A stretch of DNA of 7,385 bases from JBHIER01 sp046760705 [NCBI: bacterium] (GTDB lineage: Bacteria > JBHIER01 > G020348925): positions 1-7,385 of the forward strand of contig JBHIER010000159.1 of the NCBI GenBank assembly GCA_046760705.1, in the 5' to 3' direction. The notes below the pieces were generated by a model. The model did not search any database. It was not told the DNA's origin and saw only the letters and a list, made by a program, of their open reading frames with translations. A program made the translations under genes and the position numbers. Below, in pieces: positions 1 to 6,045 of the stretch. Position 1 is the first letter of the stretch. Each line of letters starts with the position of its first letter.

Positions 1-411
1 CCGTGGGCTCTGGCCCGGCCGCCCATCGGGGGCGGTATGGGCTGGCCCGAGGCATATCTCTGGGCTGTGACCGGAAATTTCGTTCCGGTCATACCGCTGC
101 TTCTCTTTCTGGAGCCGGCCTCCAACTGGCTGCGGCGCTATCGGATCTTCGACGGGTTCTTCAGTTGGCTCTTTGCCCGGACCAGGAGGCGAGGCCGATT
201 GGTGGAGCGATACGAGGCCCTCGGTCTGGTCCTCTTTGTGGCTATCCCCCTTCCGGTCACCGGTGCCTGGACCGGGACTGTGGCCGCTTTCATCTTCGGC
301 ATCCGGTTCTCGTATGCCCTGCCGGCTGTTCTTGGGGGCATCCTCATCGCCGGCGTCGTGGTCACTCTGGCATCGCTGGGGGTTATTTCAGTCTTCGGTC
401 TTGGAGGCTGA
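1..411 (+). CDS. COG2426 / small multidrug export-type membrane protein, 5'-truncated by the window edge
   Basis: The reading frame is open from base 1, so the gene begins before the window; 136 codons are visible. The visible start reads PWALA, which fits the family's conserved RG(S/A)IPxA segment near the N-terminus. An internal ATG at 37 has a G-rich stretch before it but would remove that segment, so I do not take it as the start. Counting from that Met, hydrophobic stretches lie at about 11-25, 63-89 and 94-122, with an Arg-rich cytoplasmic loop at 48-58. The motif PLPVTGAWTG at 71-80 matches the P-L-P-x-T-G-A signature of PF06695 (putative small multi-drug export protein). The family is a short polytopic inner-membrane protein. 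Its transport role is only predicted and no substrate can be read from the sequence. No gene follows it closely on the same strand. Confidence 0.8.
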   Translation, partial: PWALARPPIGGGMGWPEAYLWAVTGNFVPVIPLLLFLEPASNWLRRYRIFDGFFSWLFARTRRRGRLVERYEALGLVLFVAIPLPVTGAWTGTVAAFIFGIRFSYALPAVLGGILIAGVVVTLASLGVISVFGLGG

Positions 412-437
412 ACTTCTGTGCTCTGTGTTATTCGCAG

Positions 438-467
438 TGCGGCAAAGCCGCAACCAAAATCGTTTTT
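438..467 (+). terminator. possible weak intrinsic terminator after the membrane protein gene
   Basis: A perfect 6-bp GC-rich stem (TGCGGC 438-443 / GCCGCA 447-452) with an AAA loop lies 27 bases after the stop codon. A run of five T occurs at 463-467. The T run is 10 bases beyond the stem rather than adjacent, so this is not canonical. A second weak stem (454-459 with 464-469) overlaps the T run. Confidence 0.3.
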
Positions 468-487
468 GGGTTGGGGTTACGATGCCC

Positions 488-588
488 GCCCCGTTAAATA
501 AGAGATGACCAAGCAGGAGATAGCAGGGCGTTGATTCTTTAGATGCTCTCGGAAGAGGATGTTAGCTGAACCAATCATTTAACGGGGC
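488..588. repeat. 12-bp perfect inverted repeat bounding a 101-bp segment
   Basis: GCCCCGTTAAAT at 488-499 is matched perfectly by ATTTAACGGGGC at 577-588, with 77 bases between the arms. The interior has only a weak 4-bp hairpin (546-549 with 554-557). No direct target duplication is seen at the outer ends. It could be a small non-autonomous element, a structured RNA closed by the outer stem, or chance. Confidence 0.45.
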
Positions 589-651
589 CCGTTTCGTCTT
601 TCGGTGATGGTATTCGTCTTATATTGACGTCACCATGGACCGTAACCGATA

Positions 652-679
652 CCTGCCCGCTTCGCAGCAGGCGGGCGGG
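652..679. repeat. GC-rich extragenic palindrome (REP-like)
   Basis: CCTGCCCGC at 652-660 pairs with GCGGGCGGG at 671-679. This gives nine base pairs including one T-G wobble, with a 10-base loop. No T tract follows, so a terminator is unlikely. Its GC-rich form and extragenic position resemble dispersed palindromic repeats, but only one copy is visible here. Confidence 0.4.
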
Positions 680-683
680 CTTC

Positions 684-707
684 GTGACCGTCACCGTCAC
701 CCTCACC
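684..707. repeat. short degenerate hexamer repeat, (GTCACC)-like x4
   Basis: Four successive hexamers read GTGACC, GTCACC, GTCACC and CTCACC. The run is short and imperfect. It gives the overlapping 49-codon frame a low-complexity Arg-His/Pro-His segment, which is one reason for not calling that frame a gene. Confidence 0.4.
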
Positions 708-808
708 CCGGGCTTCTCCTGGCAATTGCGATGGCGGCACATGAAAAAAGCTGGCTAAAAAAGCAAACTTTTACGATGTCATAATATAGCGGCATGTGAA
801 ACTTAATC

Positions 809-837
809 TTGCTCTTCCCTTAAGATTGTTGTATATT
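809..837 (+). promoter_or_regulatory. sigma-70-type promoter for the tRNA gene
   Basis: A -35-like TTGCTC at 809-814 and a -10-like TATATT at 832-837 are separated by exactly 17 bases. Transcription would start near 844, leaving about seven bases of leader before the tRNA at 851, which is typical for a tRNA gene. The -10 box is strong (5 of 6); the -35 is weaker (TTG plus little else). Confidence 0.55.
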
Positions 838-850
838 TTCAAACAGGATT

Positions 851-928
851 CGGGGCGTAGCGCAGTCCGGTCAGCGCGCATGCTTCGGGAGCATGAGGTC
901 GGCGGTTCAAATCCGCCCGCCCCGACCA
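851..928 (+). tRNA. tRNA-Pro(CGG)
   Basis: A complete cloverleaf can be drawn by eye. The acceptor stem is CGGGGCG (851-857) with CGCCCCG (918-924). The D stem is GCGC (860-863) with GCGC (874-877). The anticodon stem is CATGC (879-883) with GCATG (891-895), and the T stem is GGCGG (901-905) with CCGCC (913-917) closing a TTCAAAT loop. The seven-base anticodon loop TTCGGGA puts CGG at 886-888, reading the proline codon CCG. The discriminator is A (925) and CCA (926-928) is encoded. All stems are fully paired, so the gene looks functional. Confidence 0.96.
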
Positions 929-975
929 TCGGGAAGTCCGCAACGCCAAAAATGAACGGTTTTGACGATAGTGGG

Positions 976-1010
976 AACTGTCAGAGTCGATACTCTGGCA
1001 GTTTCTGTTA
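976..1010 (+). terminator. hairpin between tRNA-Pro and the LOG-like gene, possible terminator
   Basis: AACTGTCAGAGT (976-987) pairs with ACTCTGGCAGTT (992-1003) around a CGAT loop. The stem has twelve base pairs including one T-G wobble. The tail is TCTGTTA, poor in consecutive T, so termination may be partial. It sits 47 bases after the tRNA and 17 bases before the next start codon. It may therefore act as the tRNA 3' terminator or as a 5' structure of the downstream mRNA. Confidence 0.5.
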
Positions 1011-1020
1011 GTGGTCCTGA

Positions 1021-1491
1021 ATGGCTGCCAAGAGGCTACATCGCATCGGCGTGATCGGTGCCGGGGAGTGTCCAGAAGAGATCGGCCGGATGGCCGAGGA
1101 GGTCGGTCGGCATATTGCTCTCAGGGGTGCTGTTCTGATCTGCGGTGGGCTGGGTGGGGTTATGGAGGCGGCGGCCAGAGGGGCGAAGCAAGCCGGCGGA
1201 ACGACCGTCGGTATCCTGCCGGGACCCAACGCCCAGGAGGCCAATCCGCACATCGATATCCCGGTGGTCACGGGCATGGGCGAAGCCCGGAACCTAATGA
1301 TCGTCCGCACCGCCGAGGTGGTGATCGCCATTGCCGGCGGGCCGGGCACCCTCTCAGAGATCGCCTTCTGCCTGAAATTGGGCGTACCCGTGGTCGGTAT
1401 TGAAACCTGGGAGGTTGATCCCGCCATCCATCGCGCCGGGACGGCCGAAGAAGCTGTCGATCTGGCCTTGCGACTGATCGATTATGTCTGA
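1021..1491 (+). CDS. TIGR00725 / LOG-like Rossmann protein (putative nucleotide-binding or lysine-decarboxylase-like fold)
   Basis: This 156-residue protein has a Rossmann-type nucleotide-binding fold. It begins with the beta-strand and glycine turn IGVIGAG (9-15). It continues with CGGLGGVMEAAARGA (41-55), the GEARN motif (87-91) and GGPGTLSE (106-113). These are the core motifs of the LOG/YvdD/TIGR00725 superfamily, including Arg90 and the GGxGTxxE element with Glu113. LOG proteins release cytokinin-type bases from nucleoside monophosphates, but the TIGR00725 branch is closer to molybdenum-cofactor-carrier-like proteins and its role is unsettled, so no reaction is assigned. It is cytosolic, with no signal peptide. 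ATG 1021 is fixed by an in-frame TGA immediately before it, yet no Shine-Dalgarno sequence is visible. The end overlaps the acylphosphatase start by 8 bases, indicating one transcription unit. Confidence 0.85.
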   Translation: MAAKRLHRIGVIGAGECPEEIGRMAEEVGRHIALRGAVLICGGLGGVMEAAARGAKQAGGTTVGILPGPNAQEANPHIDIPVVTGMGEARNLMIVRTAEVVIAIAGGPGTLSEIAFCLKLGVPVVGIETWEVDPAIHRAGTAEEAVDLALRLIDYV

Positions 1492-1765
1492 AAACATAAG
1501 GGCACATTTGTCAATCTCTGGAGTAGTCCAGATGGTCGGTTTCCGGTACTTTACCGTACGACTGGCCAACGATTATGGGTTAACCGGATGGGTGCGTAAC
1601 ACGCCTGACGGAAATGTGGAGATCGAAGTGGAGGGGGACAAAGGCTTGGTGGTAGAATTCATCAGAGAGGTTCAGATCGGTCCCCCTTCGGCCAAGGTGA
1701 CAGCCCTCGACGTGCAATGGGAAGAGCACACGGGGAAGTACAAAGATTTTCGGGTACGGTTTTGA
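1484..1765 (+). CDS. acyP: acylphosphatase
   Basis: This small cytosolic enzyme of 93 residues, the usual family length, hydrolyses acyl phosphates such as acetyl phosphate or 1,3-bisphosphoglycerate to carboxylate and phosphate. The N-terminal signature SGVVQMVGFR (12-21) carries the phosphate-binding loop and catalytic Arg21. The second motif GLTGWVRNTPDG (32-43) supplies the catalytic Asn39, and the rest follows the family's alpha/beta sandwich. One oddity is Met17, where the family nearly always has Gly (VQGVGFR); the flanking catalytic residues are intact, so activity is still likely. The start ATG lies inside the end of the LOG-like gene (8-base overlap) and has no clear ribosome binding site, which suggests translational coupling. 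A compound hairpin follows the stop. Confidence 0.93.
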   Translation: MSENIRAHLSISGVVQMVGFRYFTVRLANDYGLTGWVRNTPDGNVEIEVEGDKGLVVEFIREVQIGPPSAKVTALDVQWEEHTGKYKDFRVRF

Positions 1766-1789
1766 ACGTCCAGGTCGAGGTGTACATTC

Positions 1790-1829
1790 AGACTTCCGAA
1801 GTCTGTGGAGACTTTGGAAGTCTTTGTGA
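1790..1829 (+). terminator. strong compound hairpin, probable terminator after acyP
   Basis: AGACTTCCGAAGTCT (1790-1804) pairs with AGACTTTGGAAGTCT (1809-1823) around a GTGG loop. This is a 15-bp stem with a single G-U wobble, followed by TTGTGATTT. Each arm is itself a near-palindrome and could fold alone. Its location 24 bases after the stop supports termination, although the T tract is interrupted. Confidence 0.6.
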
Positions 1830-1849
1830 TTTCCCCAACAGCGGGGAAA
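1830..1849. repeat. small second hairpin, TTTCCCC/GGGGAAA
   Basis: A perfect 7-bp stem (1830-1836 with 1843-1849) with a six-base loop directly follows the main hairpin. It may reinforce termination. The interval 1850-1950 holds no other structure or clear promoter that I can support. Confidence 0.35.
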
Positions 1850-1965
1850 AGAAATTACGCAGTCTTATATCCGGAAATGGCCGTCCTTAAGAGGGGATAG
1901 ACTCTACTTCTGCTCAGGGTGCCGATTTTAAATTTGCCTTCCGTCAGCGCAAAAGGGGGCTCGAA

Positions 1966-3738
1966 ATGTTAAGGCGGATGACATCGGTATTGGTATTGGG
2001 TTTGTCGTTTGCCGTAGTAGCTGGCTCGTGGGCAGAGGAGGTGGTCAGGCTGAACCCTGAAAAGCCTCGGTGGGGTGACACTTTAACCATAACATACCAT
2101 GCTGAGTCTGACAGTGCCTTGCTGCACCATGAAGACGAAATTTTCATGGTCTACTTTCTCTACCATCTCGACAGCTCCGACCAACTGTGGACTAAGATGG
2201 AGAAAGAGGGTGATCTTTTTAAAACGAATCTTATCGTCCCTAAAGATGCCACCTGCTTCCATCTTTTCTTTATTACCAAAGAGAAATGGGACTCTAAGGC
2301 GCGGCCTCGGGTGATGGTCTACGATGAGAGGGATCAGCCAGTGCGGGGTGCTCAACTTCACTCCGGAGATTGGGATAAAGAACTTGAGCTTTATCCGGAC
2401 AATTACTTAGCATATAGAGATAAATGGATGTACGAGAGCTACGATAAAGGTGAGGAGGCCCTGAAAACTGTCAAGCAGCACCTGGATAGTTTAAAGGCGA
2501 TAGAGGATTTGACCCCGCAGCTACTGTATATTTTCTCTTATGGCCACCTTCTTTTAGGGGAGGAGAGGGAAGGCCGTTCCTTCTTGACAAAGCTCTGCAC
2601 CAAATATCCTCACCATCCGATCCTTCGCTACGCCTTTTCAAGCTACGAGTATCAAACCTATTCCCAAGGGATTAAAGGTGAAGGGCCGGAAGAGGTAAAA
2701 CTGTTGAAACTGGATTTGATGAGGAGATTTCCGGACACCAAAGTTGCCAGAGAAAACCTTAGACAAGTAGCCTCTGACTCTTCAGCCGATGTTGAAATGA
2801 TAGAAGAAGTGGCTAAAAGATGGATGGAGGACCAACCCGACCACCCTTATCCCTATTATGTTCTGGCTAAAACTTATGAGTGGAGAGGGAAAAATTTGGA
2901 AGAAGCTGAGAATTTGATCACCGAAGCCATCAATCTGGCCCTTAAAGGTATGGTGAGGCTTTACGAGGATGTGTCAGGGCAGATATCGGATCCGCAGCTT
3001 TCGACTTTCTATGAAATCAGGGGCAAGATAAGGCAGAAGAAGAATGATTTTGCCGGAGCCCTGGCTGATATATGCGCGGCCATAGACATTATTCCAGAAA
3101 GGTGGGAAGATCCAGGACTCTATGAGTTCAAGGCTTCTCTTTGGGATGATTTAGGTTTTAGCGGTAAGGTTGAGAACAACTATTTTTTAGCCCTATCGAA
3201 GGGAAGCGAAAAAGCTCAGGAGAAACTTTTGCACTTCTATGAGAAAAGATACGGTCCTGATGAAGGTTTTGAAGACTATCTGAAAGAAAGGCTTGCTGAG
3301 CTCACTGCCAAGGAGGAAGAGAAGTACCCGGAGGCGCCGGATTTTGAGCTTGAGGACATAGAGGGGAGGAAAGTTAAACTTTCAGACATGAGAGGGAAGG
3401 TGGTGGTTTTAAACTTCTGGCACACAGGCTGTGCTCCCTGTAAGGTCGAAATTCCTGCTCTCAATAAACTGGTCGAAGAGTTCGAGGGGAAAGAGGTGAC
3501 CTTTCTGGCCATATCTTTTCAGGGTAGGGGACATCTGGAGAGGTTTTTAAAGAAACATCCTTTCTCCTATCGGATTCTCCACTCAGGAAAGAAGGTTGTT
3601 TCCCTCTATAAAGTTTGGGGATACCCCGTTCATGTGGTGATAGACAAAAAGGGACGAATTCGATACCAAAGGTCAGGTGCAAGTGAACACATCACAGATG
3701 AGTTGCACCCGCTAATCACCCAGGCCTTAGGGGATTAG
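1966..3738 (+). CDS. secreted TPR-TlpA-family thioredoxin-like protein
   Basis: This protein has 590 residues. Residues 1-23 form a Sec signal peptide (two Arg, a hydrophobic core, then SWA before EE), so the product is exported to the periplasm. Residues about 25-130 look beta-rich and Ig-like. Residues about 135-445 are helical, with TPR-like spacing of Tyr, Leu and Ala. From about 448 to 588 there is a redoxin/TlpA domain. It has APDFELEDIEG, the active site Cys489-Ala-Pro-Cys492 after FWHTG, and the cis-proline loop WGYPV (Pro554) followed by VVIDKKG. TlpA-type domains reduce or exchange disulfides in periplasmic substrates. The CAPC active site and the intact cis-Pro suggest an active reductase, while the TPRs may recruit partners. 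Start ATG 1966 is supported by AAGGGGG six bases upstream; ATG 1978 has no properly spaced site. It is a single gene facing the minus-strand pair. Confidence 0.88.
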   Translation: MLRRMTSVLVLGLSFAVVAGSWAEEVVRLNPEKPRWGDTLTITYHAESDSALLHHEDEIFMVYFLYHLDSSDQLWTKMEKEGDLFKTNLIVPKDATCFHLFFITKEKWDSKARPRVMVYDERDQPVRGAQLHSGDWDKELELYPDNYLAYRDKWMYESYDKGEEALKTVKQHLDSLKAIEDLTPQLLYIFSYGHLLLGEEREGRSFLTKLCTKYPHHPILRYAFSSYEYQTYSQGIKGEGPEEVKLLKLDLMRRFPDTKVARENLRQVASDSSADVEMIEEVAKRWMEDQPDHPYPYYVLAKTYEWRGKNLEEAENLITEAINLALKGMVRLYEDVSGQISDPQLSTFYEIRGKIRQKKNDFAGALADICAAIDIIPERWEDPGLYEFKASLWDDLGFSGKVENNYFLALSKGSEKAQEKLLHFYEKRYGPDEGFEDYLKERLAELTAKEEEKYPEAPDFELEDIEGRKVKLSDMRGKVVVLNFWHTGCAPCKVEIPALNKLVEEFEGKEVTFLAISFQGRGHLERFLKKHPFSYRILHSGKKVVSLYKVWGYPVHVVIDKKGRIRYQRSGASEHITDELHPLITQALGD

Positions 3739-3793
3739 GAAGGGATCTTTGAAACTTTAAAATCGAATTCTCCAGCAGTGGTTGCTTTTATGA

Positions 3794-3886
3794 TTAGGCC
3801 TTTATAGGCACCTCTGCTTCTTGTCTAAGTCCTCTTGCTGTTAACTTGATTCTCGGTTGTAGATATTCATCTACATAACCCTTCAT
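3794..3886 (-). pseudogene. remnant of a clan AA (retropepsin-like) aspartic protease gene, N-terminal 30 codons
   Basis: An open frame starts at ATG 3886 on the minus strand, 11 bases after the stop of the 84-residue gene. It reads MKGYVDEYLQPRIKL, then a segment ending RGLRQEAEVPIKA and a stop. From memory of the family, this resembles the N-terminal first strands of short clan AA aspartic proteases, which run from a (M)xGxVDxxxxPRI start into a strand ending with a catalytic (L/V)DTG. Here the frame stops where that DTG would be expected, and no DTG-like codon triplet follows in any frame before the convergent gene. I infer a gene eroded or deleted from its 3' side. It could also be a genuine 30-residue peptide. 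Confidence 0.55.
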
Positions 3887-3897
3887 TGCCAGCTACC

Positions 3898-4152
3898 TTA
3901 TCTTCTTTTATGAAGAGCACGAAAGCCAACTCTCATAAAGTGGAAAAGCTTGTCAGGACATTTCTCTCTCGCTCTTTGTCCAGCTTCTACCACCGAATCG
4001 CCGAGAAAGTAATCGCCAGATTCTATTTCTATGGCCACAATTTTTCCTTTGTGCTCTGGCTCAAGCAAGGGTTTCAACTTTTCTCGATAGATGCGCTCAC
4101 CTTCGTCCCCGAGTTTGCGAATATCAACATTGGTAAAAATACGTTCATTCAT
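3898..4152 (-). CDS. conserved small protein of unknown function, often paired with an aspartic protease gene
   Basis: This 84-residue soluble protein has the conserved core EPEHKGKIVAIEIESGDYF (31-49), then a helix with VEAGQRAREKCPDK (54-68) and a basic tail RVGFRALHKRR (74-84). From memory, similar short proteins with an EPEHKGKxVAIxxxSGDYFLG core occur in cyanobacteria and other bacteria, often next to a small clan AA aspartic protease, and some pairs are guessed to be toxin-antitoxin-like; the function is unknown. I chose ATG 4152 because AAGGAG lies 10 bases upstream (4168-4163). An upstream in-frame ATG at 4188 would add 12 residues but lacks such a site. A minus-strand promoter lies about 100 bases upstream. 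The downstream partner survives only as the 30-codon remnant. Confidence 0.8.
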   Translation of the reverse strand: MNERIFTNVDIRKLGDEGERIYREKLKPLLEPEHKGKIVAIEIESGDYFLGDSVVEAGQRAREKCPDKLFHFMRVGFRALHKRR

Positions 4153-4251
4153 TTTGCTTTTTCTCCTTCTTAAATCTCCATCTGACAATGGATGCCTCGG
4201 ACAACATACGGATGTTCAGCTTTTTTCTGTTTGAGCTTCATCGGAGTTAAG

Positions 4252-4280
4252 AGTATACTGTATTTTCCTCGAAAAATCAA
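4252..4280 (-). promoter_or_regulatory. sigma-70-type promoter for the 84-residue gene (minus strand)
   Basis: On the minus strand, TTGATT (4280-4275) and TATACT (4257-4252) are separated by exactly 17 bases. Both boxes are close to consensus (4 of 6 and 5 of 6). Transcription would start near 4245, leaving an untranslated leader of about 93 bases before ATG 4152. Confidence 0.6.
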
Positions 4281-4301
4281 GAACAAATTTTAAAAATGAT
4301 C

Positions 4302-4380
4302 TGGTATTTGGGTAACCGGGGTAACACCGGTGTGTAATCCATTACCCAAATTCCTACCTTTTGTCCCTCCCCAAATACCA
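4302..4380. repeat. 79-bp nested palindromic element between divergent genes
   Basis: TGGTATTTGGG (4302-4312) is matched perfectly by CCCAAATACCA (4370-4380), 11 bp. Inside, ATTTGGGTAA (4306-4315) is matched perfectly by TTACCCAAAT (4342-4351), 10 bp. Both pairings use the same left arm, so they exclude each other. Two direct GGTAAC copies (4311-4316 and 4320-4325) and the palindrome ACACCGGTGT (4324-4333) lie at the centre. The element sits about 100-180 bases upstream of the predicted sigma-54 start, where activator sites usually lie. Alternatives are a small mobile element or an attenuator on either strand. Confidence 0.55.
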
Positions 4381-4454
4381 TATGAAGGACAGTTCATCAA
4401 TGTAACCCCTTAGCTGACAAGATGCTAAAATTTCTTAAAGCAAAAAATGACAGA

Positions 4455-4470
4455 TTGGCACAGAATTTGC
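4455..4470 (+). promoter_or_regulatory. sigma-54 (RpoN) promoter for the NEW3/ABC operon
   Basis: TTGGCACAGAATTTGC matches the -24/-12 consensus TGGCACG-N4-TTGC at every invariant base except the A after TGGCAC. The GG and GC dinucleotides are 10 bases apart as required. Transcription would begin near 4482, giving a 38-base leader to ATG 4520. Such promoters need an AAA+ enhancer-binding protein, which is not encoded in this window. Confidence 0.8.
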
Positions 4471-4519
4471 GCTTATTGAGCAGCGCCCAGATATTGTAAC
4501 TTGTACAAGGAGTGTCCCG

Positions 4520-6043
4520 ATGATGAGAGCAAATCTTAGCCGCAGATGGGCCTGGGCCACAGTTCTGGTGTTTACGGTCTCTTTCGCCCAAATCTTGTCG
4601 ATTGAGGCTCAGGGCCTGCGCCCTCAATATTACAACCCAAACGATGAGAGGTTCAAGTTCCTGGCTCTGAAAAAGGCCGAGCTCTATCTGCAGGAGACCA
4701 GATCCAATTATGAGAGGGCCAAAGAACTTTACCAAAAGGGGCTTACCTCAGAAGAAGAGTACGAGAAGGCAAAGCTGACCTATCAGCACGCCGAGGTGGC
4801 CTATCAGCAGGCCATGCTCAATGTCATCTTTGATAAGCCACATATCACCATTGAAAAAGCGGTTAAATACCAGACTCCAGAGGGCAAAAAGAGGGTGAAA
4901 CTCACCCTTCTCAACACCGCCGGCGGCTCTTTCGACTTAGAGAAACTGAAGACTCTGGGGGAGCAATCTTACGCCGAAAAGCTCCGTCCCGATGAGTTGA
5001 CCAATATCTATGTCTCCATTAAAAATGAGTTCACAATTATTGGACAACCCTACGAAGTCAAGATCCCCATTCTTAAGTTCGGAGAGAGAAAGACGATCGA
5101 TTTCCTCCTGCTTCAGGATGTAGACGAAGTCGTTGTGTCCATAAACTACGCCGATAAGGTGGATGAGAAGCAAATATACCTGCAGAAGGACGCCAGCATG
5201 AACATCGTGGCGGTCAATTCCATCCAATTCTCTCAGCAGGCCGATCTGGGTGGCAAAGCCACTTTCGATCTCATCTTGGAAAGATACACCTCCGAGAACA
5301 CAGCCTTCAAACTGGAAGTGCTCAATCTACCCCGACAGATCACCTACGATTTCATCGATCCGGAGACGGGAGCGAGATTGTCTCAGGTGAAATTCCCCGA
5401 AGGTGTAACAACCAAGACTCTCTCCCTGGTCCTTTATCTGCCCGACAGAACCAGCGAGGAGATTGTTATGGACGAACCTATAGATTTTTACGCTCTTGTT
5501 CTTGATCGGGAGGCGGAGGCCAAACTGAGGGAGATGGGCGAAGGCCAATTGAGCCCTGAGCAGGTGGGGTCAATCAAAAGTGGAAAGGCAAAATTGGAAC
5601 TCATCCCCCGGGGCGTAGGCAGAATCGAGGTCAGAGCGGTCAATCTGTATCACGAGATTAAGCCTGGGGAGAGGGTGAGCATGGATGTGACCGTGCGCAA
5701 CAATGGAACCCGGAGGCTGGACAACATCCGCATTAGTACCGACAATCCCCTCAACTGGCAGTCTACGGTGGTGCCGGACCTGATCCAATTCCTCCCCCCG
5801 GAGAAGGAGCACACAGTCAATATAACTTTCATTCCGGCCCTGGATCTCGGGGTTGGCGATTACGAGGCCAAGATAAAGACAGAGTGCATGGCTGAGAACA
5901 GACGGGTGGAGTCCGAGGACAAAGTGGTCAGAATCCACGTCAGTGCCCGAACAAACATTCTGAGTAGTGCCATTTTGATTGTATTTCTGATTGGATTGGT
6001 ATTAGCGATTGTGATCTTCGGTATCAGGTTGAGCCGGAGATAG
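4520..6043 (+). CDS. NEW3-domain, coiled-coil, membrane-anchored protein (COG1470-like) of an ABC exporter cluster
   Basis: This protein has 507 residues. It begins with a signal peptide (hydrophobic core 10-28, likely cut after Ala30). Residues 45-100 form a charged coiled-coil hairpin with YERAKELYQKGLTSEEEYEKA, very like the helical hairpin of HlyD/MFP periplasmic adaptors. Two beta-rich Ig-like domains follow, at about 225-335 and 370-475. The second fits the NEW3 family, with Asn394-Asn-Gly, NWQ and a late GVGDYEAKI. A single membrane helix (about 480-502) and IRLSRR end it. The bulk is therefore extracytoplasmic, anchored at the C-terminus. Next to an ABC-2 ATPase it probably acts as an extracytoplasmic partner, though NEW3 proteins have no settled function. 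ATG 4520 has AAGGAG seven bases upstream; ATG 4523 is an alternative. It is the first gene behind the sigma-54 promoter. Confidence 0.8.
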   Translation: MMRANLSRRWAWATVLVFTVSFAQILSIEAQGLRPQYYNPNDERFKFLALKKAELYLQETRSNYERAKELYQKGLTSEEEYEKAKLTYQHAEVAYQQAMLNVIFDKPHITIEKAVKYQTPEGKKRVKLTLLNTAGGSFDLEKLKTLGEQSYAEKLRPDELTNIYVSIKNEFTIIGQPYEVKIPILKFGERKTIDFLLLQDVDEVVVSINYADKVDEKQIYLQKDASMNIVAVNSIQFSQQADLGGKATFDLILERYTSENTAFKLEVLNLPRQITYDFIDPETGARLSQVKFPEGVTTKTLSLVLYLPDRTSEEIVMDEPIDFYALVLDREAEAKLREMGEGQLSPEQVGSIKSGKAKLELIPRGVGRIEVRAVNLYHEIKPGERVSMDVTVRNNGTRRLDNIRISTDNPLNWQSTVVPDLIQFLPPEKEHTVNITFIPALDLGVGDYEAKIKTECMAENRRVESEDKVVRIHVSARTNILSSAILIVFLIGLVLAIVIFGIRLSRR

Positions 6044-6045
6044 AA

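Larger units (their letters stand above)
412..807. other. gene-free stretch with palindromic elements
   Basis: No convincing coding region is seen on either strand. The stretch contains a 12-bp inverted repeat bounding 101 bp (488-588), a GC-rich hairpin (652-679) and a degenerate hexamer repeat (684-707). It also contains the palindrome TGACGTCA at 625-632. A 49-codon open frame at 635-784 lacks a ribosome binding site and runs through the hairpin and the hexamer repeat, so I treat it as non-coding. Confidence 0.5.

Noticed and set aside
717-733. Possible second sigma-54 site (TGGCAATTGC)
   Set aside because: The GG and GC elements are far too close together compared with the required 10-base gap.
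635-784. Open frame of 49 codons on the plus strand
   Set aside because: It lacks a ribosome binding site, crosses a GC-rich palindrome and a hexamer repeat, and gives a low-complexity Arg-His/Pro-His stretch.
796-1011. Open frame of 71 codons on the plus strand
   Set aside because: It runs straight through the whole tRNA-Pro gene and the following hairpin, and has no ribosome binding site or recognisable protein.
1008-1427. Long minus-strand open frame opposite the LOG-like gene
   Set aside because: It is the antisense of a clearly recognised protein with intact family motifs; its translation has no recognisable features.
3886-4173. Plus-strand open frame of 95 codons across the small minus-strand gene
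   Set aside because: The minus strand has a strong ribosome binding site, a promoter and a conserved protein core. The plus frame has none.
4188-4188. Upstream ATG as start of the 84-residue minus-strand gene
   Set aside because: It would place the strong AAGGAG inside the coding region and adds 12 basic residues without its own ribosome binding site.
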